Source of the DNA: Neohoeflea coraliihabitans | GTDB taxonomy: Bacteria; Pseudomonadota; Alphaproteobacteria; Rhizobiales; Rhizobiaceae | NCBI RefSeq assembly: GCF_019334345.1 | Contig: NZ_JAHWQX010000004.1 | Span: 124,001 to 188,000 of the forward strand | DNA: 64,000 nt | Direction: 5' to 3' | In this document: positions 44,295-53,797 of the stretch, in pieces | Layout: each line of letters begins with the position of its first letter | Position numbering within the stretch: the stretch's first letter is position 1 | Translations under genes and position numbers: made by a program | The notes under the pieces: model-generated | The model's input: only the letters and a program-made list of their open reading frames with translations | Database searches by the model: none | What the model was told of the DNA's origin: nothing

Positions 44295-45068
44295 ATGCCG
44301 CCTGCCGTCCTGTCCCCCCGCCGCCGCGTTCGAACAGATCATGCGCCCCGCCGCGGGACAAACGCGGCAGCCACGGCGCTGCTCGCCCTGTTGCTCTGCG
44401 CTTCCGCATCCGCCGCACGCGCCGGCGAGACCTTCCAGTGCGGCGATGCGCCGGCGGGCATCGATTTCAAGGTGACCATCGACACTGAGAAGCGCCTTGG
44501 TTCATTCCAGGGCATGGGGCGCGGCGGATTGTTGTCGCCCGATGCCGGCGGCGTCTGGATCAATCCGGAAACCCGCTTCGCCTTCACGCCGCACACCGAG
44601 CCGCAATTCATGCAACTGGGGTCGATGCAATTCCTGTGTGCGCCCGAGACGCCGGGCTTCGCCGGCGCCGAGACCGCGGGCGGGCAACTCGGCACCGGTC
44701 TCGCGCAGTCGGACGATACGCTGCTTGCCGTCGGTGTGGCGCCCGGCAACGCTGCCCTCGCGTCCTCCCCGGCCGAAACGCCCAGCCAGAAGCCGGTCGC
44801 CGATGAAGAACCGCTCGACAATCTTCCCGGCCGCTCACTCGGCGGCCATCTGCGCCAGGGACCCGGCACGGAATTTCCTTCGCTAGGCAAGCTGGCGGAA
44901 AACCGGCCGGTGACGCTTCTCGCCCGCAGCAGCATGTCGCTGGACGGCTATCAGTGGTTCCGCGTCGCCTTGTCGGACGGGCGCTATGGCTATCAGTGGG
45001 GCGGCATTCTCTGTGCCGTGGGCGCTGAGCTGCCCGGCCTGTACCAGACATGTGGCCTCGCGCCCTGA
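44295..45068 (+). CDS. Secreted SH3b-domain protein
   Basis: 257 residues from the ATG at 44295; an in-frame ATG at 44217 adds 26 residues that do not look like a signal. After an Arg-rich start, AAATALLALLLCASASAARAG is a signal peptide core. A novel domain follows (TFQCGDAPAGIDFKVTID to MQFLCAPE), then a linker, and at about residues 175-240 a bacterial SH3-like domain (GRSLGGHLRQGPGTEFPSLG, LLARSSMSLDGYQWFRVALS, GRYGYQWGGILC). SH3b domains often bind cell-wall peptides. The gene lies 119 bp after the DUF2799 gene. Confidence 0.7.
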   Translation: MPPAVLSPRRRVRTDHAPRRGTNAAATALLALLLCASASAARAGETFQCGDAPAGIDFKVTIDTEKRLGSFQGMGRGGLLSPDAGGVWINPETRFAFTPHTEPQFMQLGSMQFLCAPETPGFAGAETAGGQLGTGLAQSDDTLLAVGVAPGNAALASSPAETPSQKPVADEEPLDNLPGRSLGGHLRQGPGTEFPSLGKLAENRPVTLLARSSMSLDGYQWFRVALSDGRYGYQWGGILCAVGAELPGLYQTCGLAP

Positions 45069-45185
45069 GCCGGCGAAAGTGCCGATCCCTGCGACCGCAG
45101 GAGGGAGGGGGTTGCAATCGCCGCAACACCCGTTTGATAGTACGATTAACCCAATGAATTGAACTGGTTTCGGATCGGATTGCCC

Positions 45186-45878
45186 ATGACCCTCAAGCTC
45201 TACACGCTGAGCGCCGCCGATACGGCGCGCCCTTTCTCGCCGCATGGTTGGAAGGCCGTGCTGGCTCTGCACCACAAGGGGCTCGCATTCGAGGAAATCC
45301 AGGTGCCCTTCACCAGGATTTCCGAAATTGCCAATGGCGCGGCAAAGACAGTTCCGGTGCTGATCGATGGCGAGACAATCGTCACCGACAGCTTTGCCAT
45401 CGCCGAGCATCTCGAAGCGGCCTATCCCGACCGGCCGAGCCTGTTCGGCGGGGAGGGCGGCCGCGCCATGGCCCGCTTCATCGAACGCTGGTCGCAGACG
45501 GCGACGGTTGCTGCGCTGGTGCCGATCATTCTCAAGGATGTCCATTCCTGCGTCGTGCCCGAAGACAAGGCCTATTTCCGCCAAAGCCGCGAAGCACGCT
45601 TCGGCATGACACTCGAGGAAGTGGTCGCCGATCGCCAGGCGGCGGCGGCCGCTTATCCGAGCAAGCTCGATGCCCTGCGGCACACGCTGAAATTCCAGCT
45701 CTTCATCGGCGGCGAGGGGCCGCTGTTTGCCGACCACATCGTCTTTGGCTGCCTGCAATGGGCGCGCCTGGTGCGGCCGCAATGGCTGCTGCCGGCCGGC
45801 GATCCGGTCAATGACTGGTTCGAGCGCTGTCTCGATCTTTATGGCGGCGTCGGCCGCAGCGCGCCAGCCGCCGCCTGA
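45186..45878 (+). CDS. Glutathione S-transferase family protein
   Basis: 230 residues from the ATG at 45186, which gives MTLKLYTLSAADTARPFSPHGWKA; the in-frame ATG at 45159 has weaker support. The thioredoxin-like N-domain has the cis-Pro in KTVPVLIDGETIVTDSFAIAEHLE (glutathione-site Ser/Asp). The C-terminal helical domain follows from about residue 85. The substrate is unknown; it may be a detoxification enzyme. It stands alone before ndk. Confidence 0.85.
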   Translation: MTLKLYTLSAADTARPFSPHGWKAVLALHHKGLAFEEIQVPFTRISEIANGAAKTVPVLIDGETIVTDSFAIAEHLEAAYPDRPSLFGGEGGRAMARFIERWSQTATVAALVPIILKDVHSCVVPEDKAYFRQSREARFGMTLEEVVADRQAAAAAYPSKLDALRHTLKFQLFIGGEGPLFADHIVFGCLQWARLVRPQWLLPAGDPVNDWFERCLDLYGGVGRSAPAAA

Positions 45879-45914
45879 GATCCCGCCACCTGAGATCCCG
45901 CCACCTGGGATCAA
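45876..45914. repeat. 15-bp tandem repeat after the GST gene
   Basis: CCTGAGATCCCGCCA occurs twice in a row and then a partial third copy (CCTGGGATC), covering the GST stop codon. Noncoding apart from the first few bases. Confidence 0.65.
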
Positions 45915-46076
45915 AGCCGTCATTGCCGCTGAAATTGCCGCCTGCCTCTTGTCGGAAGCAGGTACGGCGGCTATTGAGACGCCCGATCCGCCGGCGGCGC
46001 CTTGCGTCCTTTCTGCCGGTTTTTCTTGCACCCTGAGCGGCATCATTGCCCGCATCTATCGAATGGAATGAAACGA

Positions 46077-46499
46077 ATGGCGAGCGAACGCACCTTTTCA
46101 ATGATCAAGCCCGATGCCACCAAGCGCAATCTGACCGGCGCAATCACCAAGAAGCTCGAGGATGCCGGCCTGCGCGTCGTCGCGTCCAAGCGCGTCTGGA
46201 TGAGCCTGCGCGAAGCCGAAGGCTTTTACGCCGTGCACAAGGATCGCCCCTTCTTCGGCGAACTGACCGAGTTCATGTCCTCGGGGCCGACCGTCGTGCA
46301 GGTGCTTGAAGGCGAAAACGCCATTGCCAAGAACCGCGAAGTGATGGGCGCCACCAATCCGGCCGACGCTGCCGAAGGCACCATCCGCAAGGAGTTCGCC
46401 CTCTCGATCGGCGAGAATTCCGTGCACGGCTCCGATGCGCCGGAAACGGCCGCCGAAGAAATCGCCTACTGGTTCTCCGGCACCGAAATCGTCGGTTAA
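46077..46499 (+). CDS. ndk: Nucleoside diphosphate kinase
   Basis: 140 residues from the ATG at 46077 (an ATG at 46068 is also in frame). [15 protein letters not shown] is the N-terminal nucleotide-binding segment, and the phospho-acceptor His lies in [36 protein letters not shown] is also invariant. It equilibrates nucleoside triphosphates using ATP. It appears monocistronic. Confidence 0.98.
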   Translation: MASERTFSMIKPDATKRNLTGAITKKLEDAGLRVVASKRVWMSLREAEGFYAVHKDRPFFGELTEFMSSGPTVVQVLEGENAIAKNREVMGATNPADAAEGTIRKEFALSIGENSVHGSDAPETAAEEIAYWFSGTEIVG

Positions 46500-46632
46500 G
46501 CCGAAGACAGCCCGGCGGCATTCATTTGCGGCGTTCAGCGGCGGCGGCGAGGAGAAAGGCGGCGACAGACAGCCCGAGAGGCGCTAGGCTTGCGTGTGCT
46601 GCACGCAGCAGCGCAACTCGAAAGGTCGGTTC

Positions 46633-47262
46633 ATGCTTGCGGAGGTCAATCTGCCGCTCATTCTCCTTGCCGCATTTGTCGCCGGGGTCAGCCCCGGGCC
46701 GGCAACCCTTGCGCTCGCCGGCACGTCCATGGCCTCCGGGCGCGGCGCCGGCCTGGCCCTGGCTTCGGGGATCACCACCGGATCGCTGATCTGGTCGGTC
46801 GCAGCCGCCCTCGGTCTCGGTGCCATGATGCTGGCCAATGCCTGGGTGTTTGATCTCGTGCGCTATTTTGGCGCCGCCTATCTGATGTATCTGGCCGTCA
46901 AGGCGGCGCGCTCCGCCTTCTCCGCCAATGCCGCGGCGACCCGATCGCTGTCCGGCGGCCGGCGCACGCTGTACGCCAAGGGCCTGGCCCTACACCTGAC
47001 CAACCCGAAGGCCATCCTGTTTTTCGGATCGCTCTATTCGCTGGGTCTGCCGGCGGACACCAGCGCCGGTGATCTGGGACTGGTCATTCTTGCCGTCGGG
47101 GTGCTGAGTACCGTGCTTTTCCACGGCTATGCCCTGGTGTTTTCCTCACGCCTGATGACCCGGCTTTACCTCAGGATGCGCCGCTGGCTCGAGGCCGCCT
47201 TTGCGATCGGTTTCGGCACGGCCAGCCTGAAAATACTCACCGCCAGACTGCAAGCTTCCTAG
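46633..47262 (+). CDS. LysE/RhtB-family exporter
   Basis: 209 residues from the ATG at 46633 (AAAGGT 9 bp upstream). Six hydrophobic helices include LPLILLAAFVAGVSPGPATLALAG, which contains the family motif SPGPAT near the N-terminus. KGLALHLTNPKAILFFGSLY is the conserved helix 4 region. Such carriers export amino acids or related metabolites from the cytoplasm. It converges with moaE 14 bp downstream. Confidence 0.88.
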   Translation: MLAEVNLPLILLAAFVAGVSPGPATLALAGTSMASGRGAGLALASGITTGSLIWSVAAALGLGAMMLANAWVFDLVRYFGAAYLMYLAVKAARSAFSANAAATRSLSGGRRTLYAKGLALHLTNPKAILFFGSLYSLGLPADTSAGDLGLVILAVGVLSTVLFHGYALVFSSRLMTRLYLRMRRWLEAAFAIGFGTASLKILTARLQAS

Positions 47263-47276
47263 AGCTGCAAGCAGCC

Positions 47277-47750
47277 TCAATCGGCCCAGCGGTCCTTGGC
47301 GGCATCATCGCTGTCTTTGGCGGCCACCCAATCGCCGCTGCTGCCATCGGCCAGATGTTCCTTTTTCCAGAACGGTGCTTCGCTCTTCAGGAAATCCATC
47401 ACATAGGCCGCGCCGTCGAAAGCGGCCCGGCGATGCGCCGCCGCTGCCGCCACCAGAACGATATTGCCGCCCGGTGCGATGCGGCCGTAGCGGTGAACCA
47501 CCCGCAGTCCGAGGAGCGAGAAGCGCCGCACCGCCTTTTCGGCGATTTGCGTGATGGCCCGCTCGGCCATGCCCGGATAATGCTCGAGCTCCAGCGCCGC
47601 GAGCCGCCCGGCCTCATCGCGGCACAGGCCGAGAAAACTGGCGACACCGCCCACATCGCCGCGCCCGGCGCTCAGCAGGGCCAGTTCCGCGCCGGCGTCG
47701 AAGTCGTCGGCCTGAATGCGCACCGCGATGGCTGAAGCGCCGCTGGCCAC
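47277..47750 (-). CDS. moaE: Molybdopterin synthase catalytic subunit
   Basis: 157 residues. GGVASFLGLCRDEAGR, LELEHYPGMAERAI, VVHRYGRIAPGGNIVLVAAAAAHRRAAF and the C-terminal PFWKKEHLADGSSGDWV are MoaE signatures; the last contains the active-site Lys residues. It transfers sulfur from MoaD to cyclic pyranopterin monophosphate to make molybdopterin. It follows moaD with 2 bp between them. The two molybdoenzymes in this window require its product. Confidence 0.97.
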   Translation of the reverse strand: MASGASAIAVRIQADDFDAGAELALLSAGRGDVGGVASFLGLCRDEAGRLAALELEHYPGMAERAITQIAEKAVRRFSLLGLRVVHRYGRIAPGGNIVLVAAAAAHRRAAFDGAAYVMDFLKSEAPFWKKEHLADGSSGDWVAAKDSDDAAKDRWAD

Positions 47751-47752
47751 GC

Positions 47753-48004
47753 CTAGCCTCCGGTCACCGGCGGAAACAGGGCGATCTCGCGCGCGTCGCC
47801 GATCTTTTCCGCATGCTCGACATGTTCCTGGTTGATCGCCGCGCGGATGATCTCCGGCACCTTGAGCGCCTCGGCATAATTCTCGCCGCGACCGGCAAGA
47901 TAAGCGATCAATTCGCCGATCGTCTCCACTTCGGGCGGCAGCTCGATCTCTTCCGAAGAAGTGCCGATGCGTTCGCGAATCCAGGCGAAATAGACAAGTT
48001 TCAT
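47753..48004 (-). CDS. moaD: Molybdopterin synthase sulfur carrier subunit
   Basis: 83 residues from the ATG at 48004, giving MKLVYFAWIRERIGTSSEE. The ubiquitin-like fold ends in PPVTGG, whose terminal Gly-Gly becomes the thiocarboxylate. VEHAEKIGDAREIALFPPV is typical. It pairs with MoaE, encoded directly downstream, and follows pgsA by 4 bp, so pgsA-moaD-moaE form one unit. Confidence 0.97.
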   Translation of the reverse strand: MKLVYFAWIRERIGTSSEEIELPPEVETIGELIAYLAGRGENYAEALKVPEIIRAAINQEHVEHAEKIGDAREIALFPPVTGG

Positions 48005-48008
48005 GATC

Positions 48009-48593
48009 TTACCCGTCCACCACGTGCCGCAGCCCGGCACGGAAATAGTCATATCCGGTATATATGGTGACGATGGCGGCGATCCACAAAAGCCCGATGC
48101 CGGTTTCGGTGGTGTAGGGCAGCACCTTGTCTCCCGCCGGGCCGGCGAGCAGAAAGGCGATGGCCAGCAATTGCACGGTGGTTTTCCATTTGGCGATCTG
48201 CGTTACCGGTACCGAGACCTTCAGCGCCGCCAGATATTCCCGCAGGCCCGAGACGAGGATCTCGCGGCACAGGATGATGATGGCCGCCCAGATCGACCAG
48301 CCGGCAATGGTGCCATCGGCCGCCACCAACAAGAGCACCGAGGCGACCAGCAGCTTGTCGGCGATCGGGTCGAGCATGCGCCCGATATTCGATGTCTGGT
48401 TCCATGTGCGCGCCAGATAGCCGTCGAGAAAATCGGTCAGCGAGGCCACGATGAAGATTGCCAGCGCCCACCAGCGCGCTGCATCCGAGCCGTGCAGGCG
48501 CCCCTCGATGAAAAAGCACAACACGATCAGCGGCACCGCCAGGATGCGACCATAGGTCAGAAGATTGGGAATGTTCAGTGCGGGCGAAGCCAT
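48009..48593 (-). CDS. pgsA: CDP-diacylglycerol-glycerol-3-phosphate 3-phosphatidyltransferase
   Basis: 194 residues with four to five membrane helices. The CDP-alcohol phosphotransferase motif D-x2-D-G-x2-A-R-x8-G-x3-D-x3-D is visible in SLTDFLDGYLARTWNQTSNIGRML-DPIADK. NIPNLLTYGRILAVPLIVL is the usual N-terminus. It makes phosphatidylglycerol phosphate, the committed step to PG and cardiolipin. It is the first gene of pgsA-moaD-moaE. Confidence 0.97.
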   Translation of the reverse strand: MASPALNIPNLLTYGRILAVPLIVLCFFIEGRLHGSDAARWWALAIFIVASLTDFLDGYLARTWNQTSNIGRMLDPIADKLLVASVLLLVAADGTIAGWSIWAAIIILCREILVSGLREYLAALKVSVPVTQIAKWKTTVQLLAIAFLLAGPAGDKVLPYTTETGIGLLWIAAIVTIYTGYDYFRAGLRHVVDG

Positions 48594-48749
48594 GAGCGGA
48601 CCATTGCGTTTTCGGCAGATGAACCGGAGTGGCGCACAAGGTCAACCTGTATCGGCAAACTTTGCCGCCGCGCGCGCTTTTGCCGCTGCCATGCGAACAG
48701 GCCGCAGGCTGGGCGAGGGGGCCGCCCTGCCGCCGCGCATCTCTTGTGC

Positions 48750-50828
48750 TTAAGACGCCTCGTGAAAATGGTTGTAGATCAGTTCGGCCATCGCCTCGGA
48801 AATTCCCTCGACGGCGCGCAGATCCTCGATGCCGGCGCGCGAGACCGCCTTGGCGGTGCCGAAATGCATCAGCAGAGCTCGTTTGCGTGACGGGCCGATG
48901 CCGCCGATTTCATCGAGCGGGTTCTTCACCAGATCCTTCTTGCGCCGCGCCCGGTGGCCGCCAATGGCAAAGCGGTGCGCCTCGTCGCGCAGCCTCTGGA
49001 TGAAATACAGCACCGGATCGCGCGGCGGCAGCGTGAAGGCCGGGCGGCCTTCCATGAAAAAGCGCTCGCGCCCGGCCTCGCGGTCGGTTCCCTTGGCGAC
49101 ACCGATGGCCGTCACCCGGTCGCGGATGCCAAGTTCCTCCAACATGCCGCGCACCGCGCTCATCTGCCCCTGGCCGCCGTCGATCAGGATCAGGTCAGGC
49201 CAGGCCGGAAAGGCGCCGTCGCCGCCGGCGTCATCCTCCGGCGCCGGCTCCAGGGCCTGCTCCGCCGCGTCCGCCTCATTGCGTGCTGCGGCCACCGGCG
49301 CCGGCATCGTATCGCTGTGCTCCTTCAAGAGCCGGGCAAAGCGCCGCTGCATCACCTCGCGCATCATGCCGAAATCATCGCCCGGGGTGATGTCCGTCGA
49401 GCGGATGTTGAACTTGCGGTACTGGTTTTTCACGAACCCTTCCGGTCCGGCGACAATCATGCCGCCGACCGCATTGGTGCCCATGATGTGCGAATTGTCA
49501 TAGACCTCGATGCGCCGCGGCACCGTGCTCAGGCCGAAGGTTTCCGCCAGTCCTTTCAAGAGCCGCGCCTGCGAGGCCGTCTCCGCCAGATGCCGGCCGT
49601 GCGCCTCGCGCGCGTTCGAGCGCACATGGTCGACCAGTTCGCGTTTCTCGCCGCGCTGCGGCTGCGCAATTGTCACCTTGTGGCCGGCGCGTGTCGCCAG
49701 CGCTTCGGCCATCAGCGCCCGATCCTCGAAATCGTCGGAGATCAGGATCTGTTTCGGTGTCGGCTTGTCATCGTAGAACTGGCCGATGAACGCCCCGAGG
49801 ATCTCGCCGGGCTCGAGCGCCGTGTCGGCGCGCGGAAAATAGGCCCGGTTGCCCCAGTTCTGCCCGGTGCGGAAGAAGAACACCTGGATGCAGGCCAGAC
49901 CGCCATCCGCGTGGATGGCGAAAATGTCGGCCTCTTCCACCGACTGCACATTGATGCCCTGATGGCTCTGCACATGCGACAGCGCCGACAGCCGATCGCG
50001 GTAGATCGCCGCGCGTTCAAAGTCGAGATCGCCGGAGGCGGTCTGCATTGCCTCGGCCAGATGCGACTTCACCGCCTGGCTGCGCCCGGACAGAAACGCC
50101 TTCGCCTCATCGACCAGGGTCGCATAGTCGGTGCTGGAGATTTCACCGGTGCACGGGCCCGAGCAGCGTTTGATCTGGTAGAGCAGGCAGGGCCGGGTGC
50201 GGCTTTCATAAACCGAATCGGTGCAGGTGCGCAGCAGAAAGGCGCGCTGCAGCGCGTTGATCGTGCGTCCGACGGCACCGGCCGAGGCGAAGGGGCCAAA
50301 GTAATCGCCCTTGCGCGAGCGCGCGCCGCGATGCTTGAAGATCGCCGGCGCCTCATGGTCGCCGGTCACCAGGATATAGGGAAACGACTTGTCGTCGCGC
50401 ATCAGGACGTTGAAGCGCGGTTTCAGCCGCTTGATCAGATTGGCCTCGAGCAGCAGCGCCTCGGTTTCCGTGCGTGTGGTCACGAACTCCATATTGGCGG
50501 TCTCGCGGATCATCCGCGTGATGCGGTTCGAATGCCCGCGCCCCTGGGCGTAGTTGGTGACCCGCTTCTTCAGGCTGCGCGCCTTGCCGACATACAAGAC
50601 GTCGCCGGCTGCGTTCATCATCCGGTAAACGCCCGGCTGGTTCGGCAGATGCTTGACGAAGGCCTGGATCGCCGCCGCGCCGGTCAGGTTCTGCGCCATG
50701 CCCGGGCTTTCGTTCCATTCGATATCGCGCAGATCAGACGCCACGGTCGGCGTGATCTCCCCGCCGGTAGCCACGGCCTCTTCAGCGCCACTTGGGTCCG
50801 GGCGATCGCCGGGCGGGCGGCTGCTCAT
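48750..50828 (-). CDS. uvrC: Excinuclease ABC subunit C
   Basis: 692 residues from the ATG at 50828, which overlaps the stop of the preceding SDR gene (ATGA). The frame stays open upstream inside that gene, but without homology. After about 50 divergent residues, [24 protein letters not shown] is the GIY-YIG nuclease that makes the 3' cut. The UVR motif and the C-terminal RNase H-like domain ([19 protein letters not shown]) for the 5' cut follow, and tandem HhH motifs ([17 protein letters not shown]) end the protein. It acts with UvrAB in nucleotide excision repair. Confidence 0.97.
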   Translation of the reverse strand: MSSRPPGDRPDPSGAEEAVATGGEITPTVASDLRDIEWNESPGMAQNLTGAAAIQAFVKHLPNQPGVYRMMNAAGDVLYVGKARSLKKRVTNYAQGRGHSNRITRMIRETANMEFVTTRTETEALLLEANLIKRLKPRFNVLMRDDKSFPYILVTGDHEAPAIFKHRGARSRKGDYFGPFASAGAVGRTINALQRAFLLRTCTDSVYESRTRPCLLYQIKRCSGPCTGEISSTDYATLVDEAKAFLSGRSQAVKSHLAEAMQTASGDLDFERAAIYRDRLSALSHVQSHQGINVQSVEEADIFAIHADGGLACIQVFFFRTGQNWGNRAYFPRADTALEPGEILGAFIGQFYDDKPTPKQILISDDFEDRALMAEALATRAGHKVTIAQPQRGEKRELVDHVRSNAREAHGRHLAETASQARLLKGLAETFGLSTVPRRIEVYDNSHIMGTNAVGGMIVAGPEGFVKNQYRKFNIRSTDITPGDDFGMMREVMQRRFARLLKEHSDTMPAPVAAARNEADAAEQALEPAPEDDAGGDGAFPAWPDLILIDGGQGQMSAVRGMLEELGIRDRVTAIGVAKGTDREAGRERFFMEGRPAFTLPPRDPVLYFIQRLRDEAHRFAIGGHRARRKKDLVKNPLDEIGGIGPSRKRALLMHFGTAKAVSRAGIEDLRAVEGISEAMAELIYNHFHEAS

Positions 50829-51595
50829 TCGCTCACTCCTGCCACATCCGGCGTCTCCCAGGCCAGATGCTGGCCGCCGTCCAGCGGGATCATCGTGCCG
50901 GTCACCGATGGCGTGTCGAACAAATAGCGGATCGTCCGCCCGAAGCTGATCAGGTCCGGCGCCCGCTGCAGCGGCACCGCCGCCACCTGACGCGCGAAAT
51001 CCTCCTCGCTCTGGCGCGGGCTTGGCAGCGTCGGGCCCGGCGCGATGGCATTGACGCGCAGCCTCGGCGCATGTGTCATCGCCAAAGTGCGCGTCGCCGT
51101 CCACAGGGCGGCCTTCGACAGGGTGTAGGAAAAATGTTGCGGTGTCAGTTTCCACACGCGCTGGTCGATCAGATTGACCACCAGCCCGCCCGCCGATTCT
51201 GCCGGCAGATGCTCCGCCATGGCCGCCGTCAAGGCAACGGGCGCCTTGACGTGCACCGCCATGTGCCGGTCAAACAGCGCCGCATCGAAGGCATCGCCGA
51301 AATCCGGCTCGAAGATCGAGGCATTGTTGACCAGAAGGCGCGGCGCACCGAGCCGGTCGGCCACACGCGCCACCAGTCCCGCCACCGCGTCCGGATCCTC
51401 CAGATCGGCGATGAACACCTCCGCCGTGCCGCCGCCGCTGCGAATCGCTGCCGCCGTTTCTTCCGCCGCGCCCGCTGAGCCGTTGGCATGCACCGCCACC
51501 GCGAACCCGTTGGCCCCGAGATCCTCGGCGATGGCCCGGCCGATTCGTTTCGCAGCACCGGTGACGAGGGCGATCGGCGCTGAGCATTCGGTCAT
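50825..51595 (-). CDS. Short-chain dehydrogenase, pteridine reductase-like
   Basis: 256 residues from the ATG at 51595 (GAGAGG 6 bp upstream). [20 protein letters not shown], with Lys-Arg after TGAA, resembles pteridine reductase PTR1/FolM-type SDRs more than Fab[10 protein letters not shown], the Tyr/Lys pair in [12 protein letters not shown], and [19 protein letters not shown] support this subgroup. A role in reducing dihydropterins is inferred; annotation as a generic SDR is safer. Translationally coupled to uvrC by an ATGA overlap. Confidence 0.85.
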   Translation of the reverse strand: MTECSAPIALVTGAAKRIGRAIAEDLGANGFAVAVHANGSAGAAEETAAAIRSGGGTAEVFIADLEDPDAVAGLVARVADRLGAPRLLVNNASIFEPDFGDAFDAALFDRHMAVHVKAPVALTAAMAEHLPAESAGGLVVNLIDQRVWKLTPQHFSYTLSKAALWTATRTLAMTHAPRLRVNAIAPGPTLPSPRQSEEDFARQVAAVPLQRAPDLISFGRTIRYLFDTPSVTGTMIPLDGGQHLAWETPDVAGVSE

Positions 51596-51708
51596 GGTGG
51601 CCTCTCTCGATCCGGTCAAAGGGGTGGCATGCAATCAACACGCGCTGCCAATAGGGCGCCACCCGGACACGGGCACGGGCGTTCCGCCTGCTGGCCGGCC
51701 AGGCGCCT

Positions 51709-52644
51709 TTAAAACACTGTAAAAATATACAGGGCGAAGGCCAAGAGCATCGCCCCGCCGCTGAGCTTTTTCAGCGGGATGCACCAATGCGCCAGCGCCA
51801 CCACCAGCCCCGAGGCGGCAAACATCACCCACATGTCGACGTGAATGATGCGGGCATCGACGTCGAGCGGCAGAACGAGGCCCGTCACCCCGAGAATGAA
51901 GCCGATATTGAAGATGTTCGACCCGACGACATTGCCGATAGCCACGGCTCCCGAGCGCCGCCAGGCCGCTGCCACGGTGGTCACCAGCTCCGGCAGCGAA
52001 GTGCCGATGGCCACCACGGTCAGCCCGATCGCCGTATCGGACGCTCCAAGCATGCGGGCGATCTCGGACGCACCGAGAACGGTCAGCCAGGCGCCGATCG
52101 GCAGACCGATAAGACCCCCGGCAATGAACAGCACGATGCGCGAGACCGCCAGCGGCAGGGGAATCTCGCCATCGACATTCACGCCGGAATGTTTCGGGTC
52201 GACGCGCACCCGATGGATTTGCCAGCCGATATAGCCGAACATCACGACGAGCAGCGCTGCCCCTTCAAGGCGCGTCAATGTGCCATTCGCCATGAACACC
52301 ATCAACAGGGCAGACAGCGCCATCATCACCGCCAGCGACACGCCGATGCCCTTCTCCGAGCAACTGACCGCCGAAAGCAGCGCCGGCACGCCGAGTACGA
52401 GAAGAACATTGGCAATGTTCGAGCCCACCACATTGCCGATCGCAATGCCTGATACCCCGTCAAAGGCGGCCTGCAACGACACGAACAGTTCCGGCGCCGA
52501 AGTGCCGAAGGCAACCACGGTCAGGCCGATGATCAGCGGGTTGATCTGCATGCGCGCCGCCAGACCGACGGATCCGCGCACCAGATAGTCGCCGGCCAGG
52601 ATGAGCACGGCCAGCCCTGCGATCAGCGTGATGATGCTCAACAT
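51709..52644 (-). CDS. Calcium/sodium antiporter (CaCA family, YrbG type)
   Basis: 311 residues with about ten helices in two inverted repeats. The alpha-repeat motifs are ITLIAGLAVLILAGDYLVRG...VVAFGTSAPELFVSLQA with GNVVGSNIANVLLVLG in the first half, and GLTVVAIGTSLPELVTTVAA with GNVVGSNIFNIGFILG in the second. The paired GTS-PEL and GNVVGSN motifs carry the ion-binding acids. It exchanges Ca2+ for Na+ or H+ across the inner membrane. A single gene. Confidence 0.94.
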   Translation of the reverse strand: MLSIITLIAGLAVLILAGDYLVRGSVGLAARMQINPLIIGLTVVAFGTSAPELFVSLQAAFDGVSGIAIGNVVGSNIANVLLVLGVPALLSAVSCSEKGIGVSLAVMMALSALLMVFMANGTLTRLEGAALLVVMFGYIGWQIHRVRVDPKHSGVNVDGEIPLPLAVSRIVLFIAGGLIGLPIGAWLTVLGASEIARMLGASDTAIGLTVVAIGTSLPELVTTVAAAWRRSGAVAIGNVVGSNIFNIGFILGVTGLVLPLDVDARIIHVDMWVMFAASGLVVALAHWCIPLKKLSGGAMLLAFALYIFTVF

Positions 52645-53046
52645 GAAAAACGCGCGGCCCTGGCTGAAGGAGGAGGATGGAAAGTCGTGCCTTCATATAG
52701 GCATTGGCCGGCGCGATGCAATCCGGCCTGCCAGCTTGTCAGCGGCAGCCGTGCAAATTGGCACGCCGGCAGGGCCGGGCAGCGGCCTGAGCCGGTCGCG
52801 GGCGCCCCAGAGCCGCGCCGCCGCATGACCGCTCCCGGAACAGCGCGTCGCGACCCCGATCTGTTGCAAAACCAACACATCACACTGCGCCTTTTTTGTG
52901 CCGCGCTCTGACCATATTCCCGCTTTTTCCTCGCCCCAATTTGAGTTCAGAAACGGCCATGCAATCCGGCGGAACCAATCCTGGTACCGCACGTTCTGCA
53001 ACATGTGCGCCGTCTGGGGACGGTATGTAATTCAAGGAGTTTTTCT
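52645..53046. other. Intergenic region (402 bp) between the exchanger and outer-membrane protein genes
   Basis: No supported gene. It holds the leader and promoters of the divergent genes. A 12-bp direct repeat, ATGCAATCCGGC, occurs near 52717 and again near 52959, and a small inverted repeat CGTGCAAATTGGCACG lies near 52750. AAGGAG before 53047 is the ribosome binding site of the barrel protein gene. Confidence 0.5.
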
Positions 53047-53682
53047 ATGCGCACGACCAAGCTGGCACTCCTCTCCGCGGCTCTGGTGCTGCCGCTTTCA
53101 CTTCAGGCTCAGGCCGCCGATGCCATCTATGAGGCTCCGCCCGAAGCGCCTGTCGCTGATATCGCAACCGCGCCTGCCTATCTGTGGGCTGGCGGCTATG
53201 CCGGTGTCTTCGGCGGCTACAGCTGGGGCGAAACCGACGCCATCTCCGACGTTGACGGCGCCATGGGCGGTGTCTACGGCGGCTACAACTGGCAGTCCGG
53301 CAACTTCGTTTACGGTGTCGAGGCCGACGTCGGCTATTCCGGCGCTGAAGGCACTGCCGCCGGCGTCTCCGCCGAGCAGGGCGCTTTCGGTTCGATCCGG
53401 GCCCGTCTTGGCTACGACATGAACCCGTTCCTGGTCTACGGCACGGTCGGTGGCGCCGCCACCAATCTTGAGCTGAACAGCGGCGGTGCTTCCGACGATC
53501 AGGTGATGTACGGCTACACCGTCGGTGCAGGCGTCGAAACCTTCGTCACCGAAAAGATCACCACCCGTCTTGAGTATCGCTACACCGATTACGGCAGCGA
53601 GGACTTCAATCTCGGCGCCGGCACGTTCTCGACCGGTTACGACGATCACTCGGTCCGCGCCGGTATCGGCATCAAGTTCTAA
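53047..53682 (+). CDS. Outer-membrane beta-barrel protein (Omp25/31-like porin family)
   Basis: 211 residues from the ATG at 53047, with AAGGAG at about 53034. The signal peptide is MRTTKLALLSAALVLPLSLQAQAA. The mature part is an 8-strand barrel in style: WAGGYAGVFGGYSWGE, GGVYGGYNWQSGNFVYGVEADVG, GSIRARLGYDMNPFLVYGTVGGA, ITTRLEYRYTDYG. It ends VRAGIGIKF with the terminal Phe used for BamA recognition. Abundant outer-membrane proteins of Rhizobiales belong to this family. A terminator follows. Confidence 0.92.
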   Translation: MRTTKLALLSAALVLPLSLQAQAADAIYEAPPEAPVADIATAPAYLWAGGYAGVFGGYSWGETDAISDVDGAMGGVYGGYNWQSGNFVYGVEADVGYSGAEGTAAGVSAEQGAFGSIRARLGYDMNPFLVYGTVGGAATNLELNSGGASDDQVMYGYTVGAGVETFVTEKITTRLEYRYTDYGSEDFNLGAGTFSTGYDDHSVRAGIGIKF

Positions 53683-53726
53683 GCATGAGAATGCCGGTTC
53701 CGCCGGCTATCTGCTGAACAACAAAG

Positions 53727-53760
53727 AACCCCGGGAACGCCTGCCGTTTCCGGGGTTTTC
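53727..53760 (+). terminator. Intrinsic terminator of the outer-membrane protein gene
   Basis: AACCCCGGGAAC (53727-53738) pairs with GTTTCCGGGGTT (53746-53757) with one mismatch and a 7-nt loop, followed by TTTTC. It lies 44 bp past the stop. Confidence 0.85.
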
Positions 53761-53797
53761 TGCATTTGCAGCCGGTGACTATCTCGTCCGCTCGTCC

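Noticed and set aside
48954-50927. A 657-codon open frame antisense to uvrC
   Set aside because: UvrC is complete on the minus strand. The antisense frame crosses into the next gene and shows no family motif.
50829-51155. Long N-terminal extension of UvrC reaching into the SDR gene
   Set aside because: The extra residues are the SDR gene read in another frame. The ATG at 50828 overlaps the SDR stop, a standard coupling.
52687-52911. A 74-codon plus-strand open frame in the 402-bp gap
   Set aside because: No ribosome binding site, low-complexity Arg/Pro/Gly product, no homology recognised.
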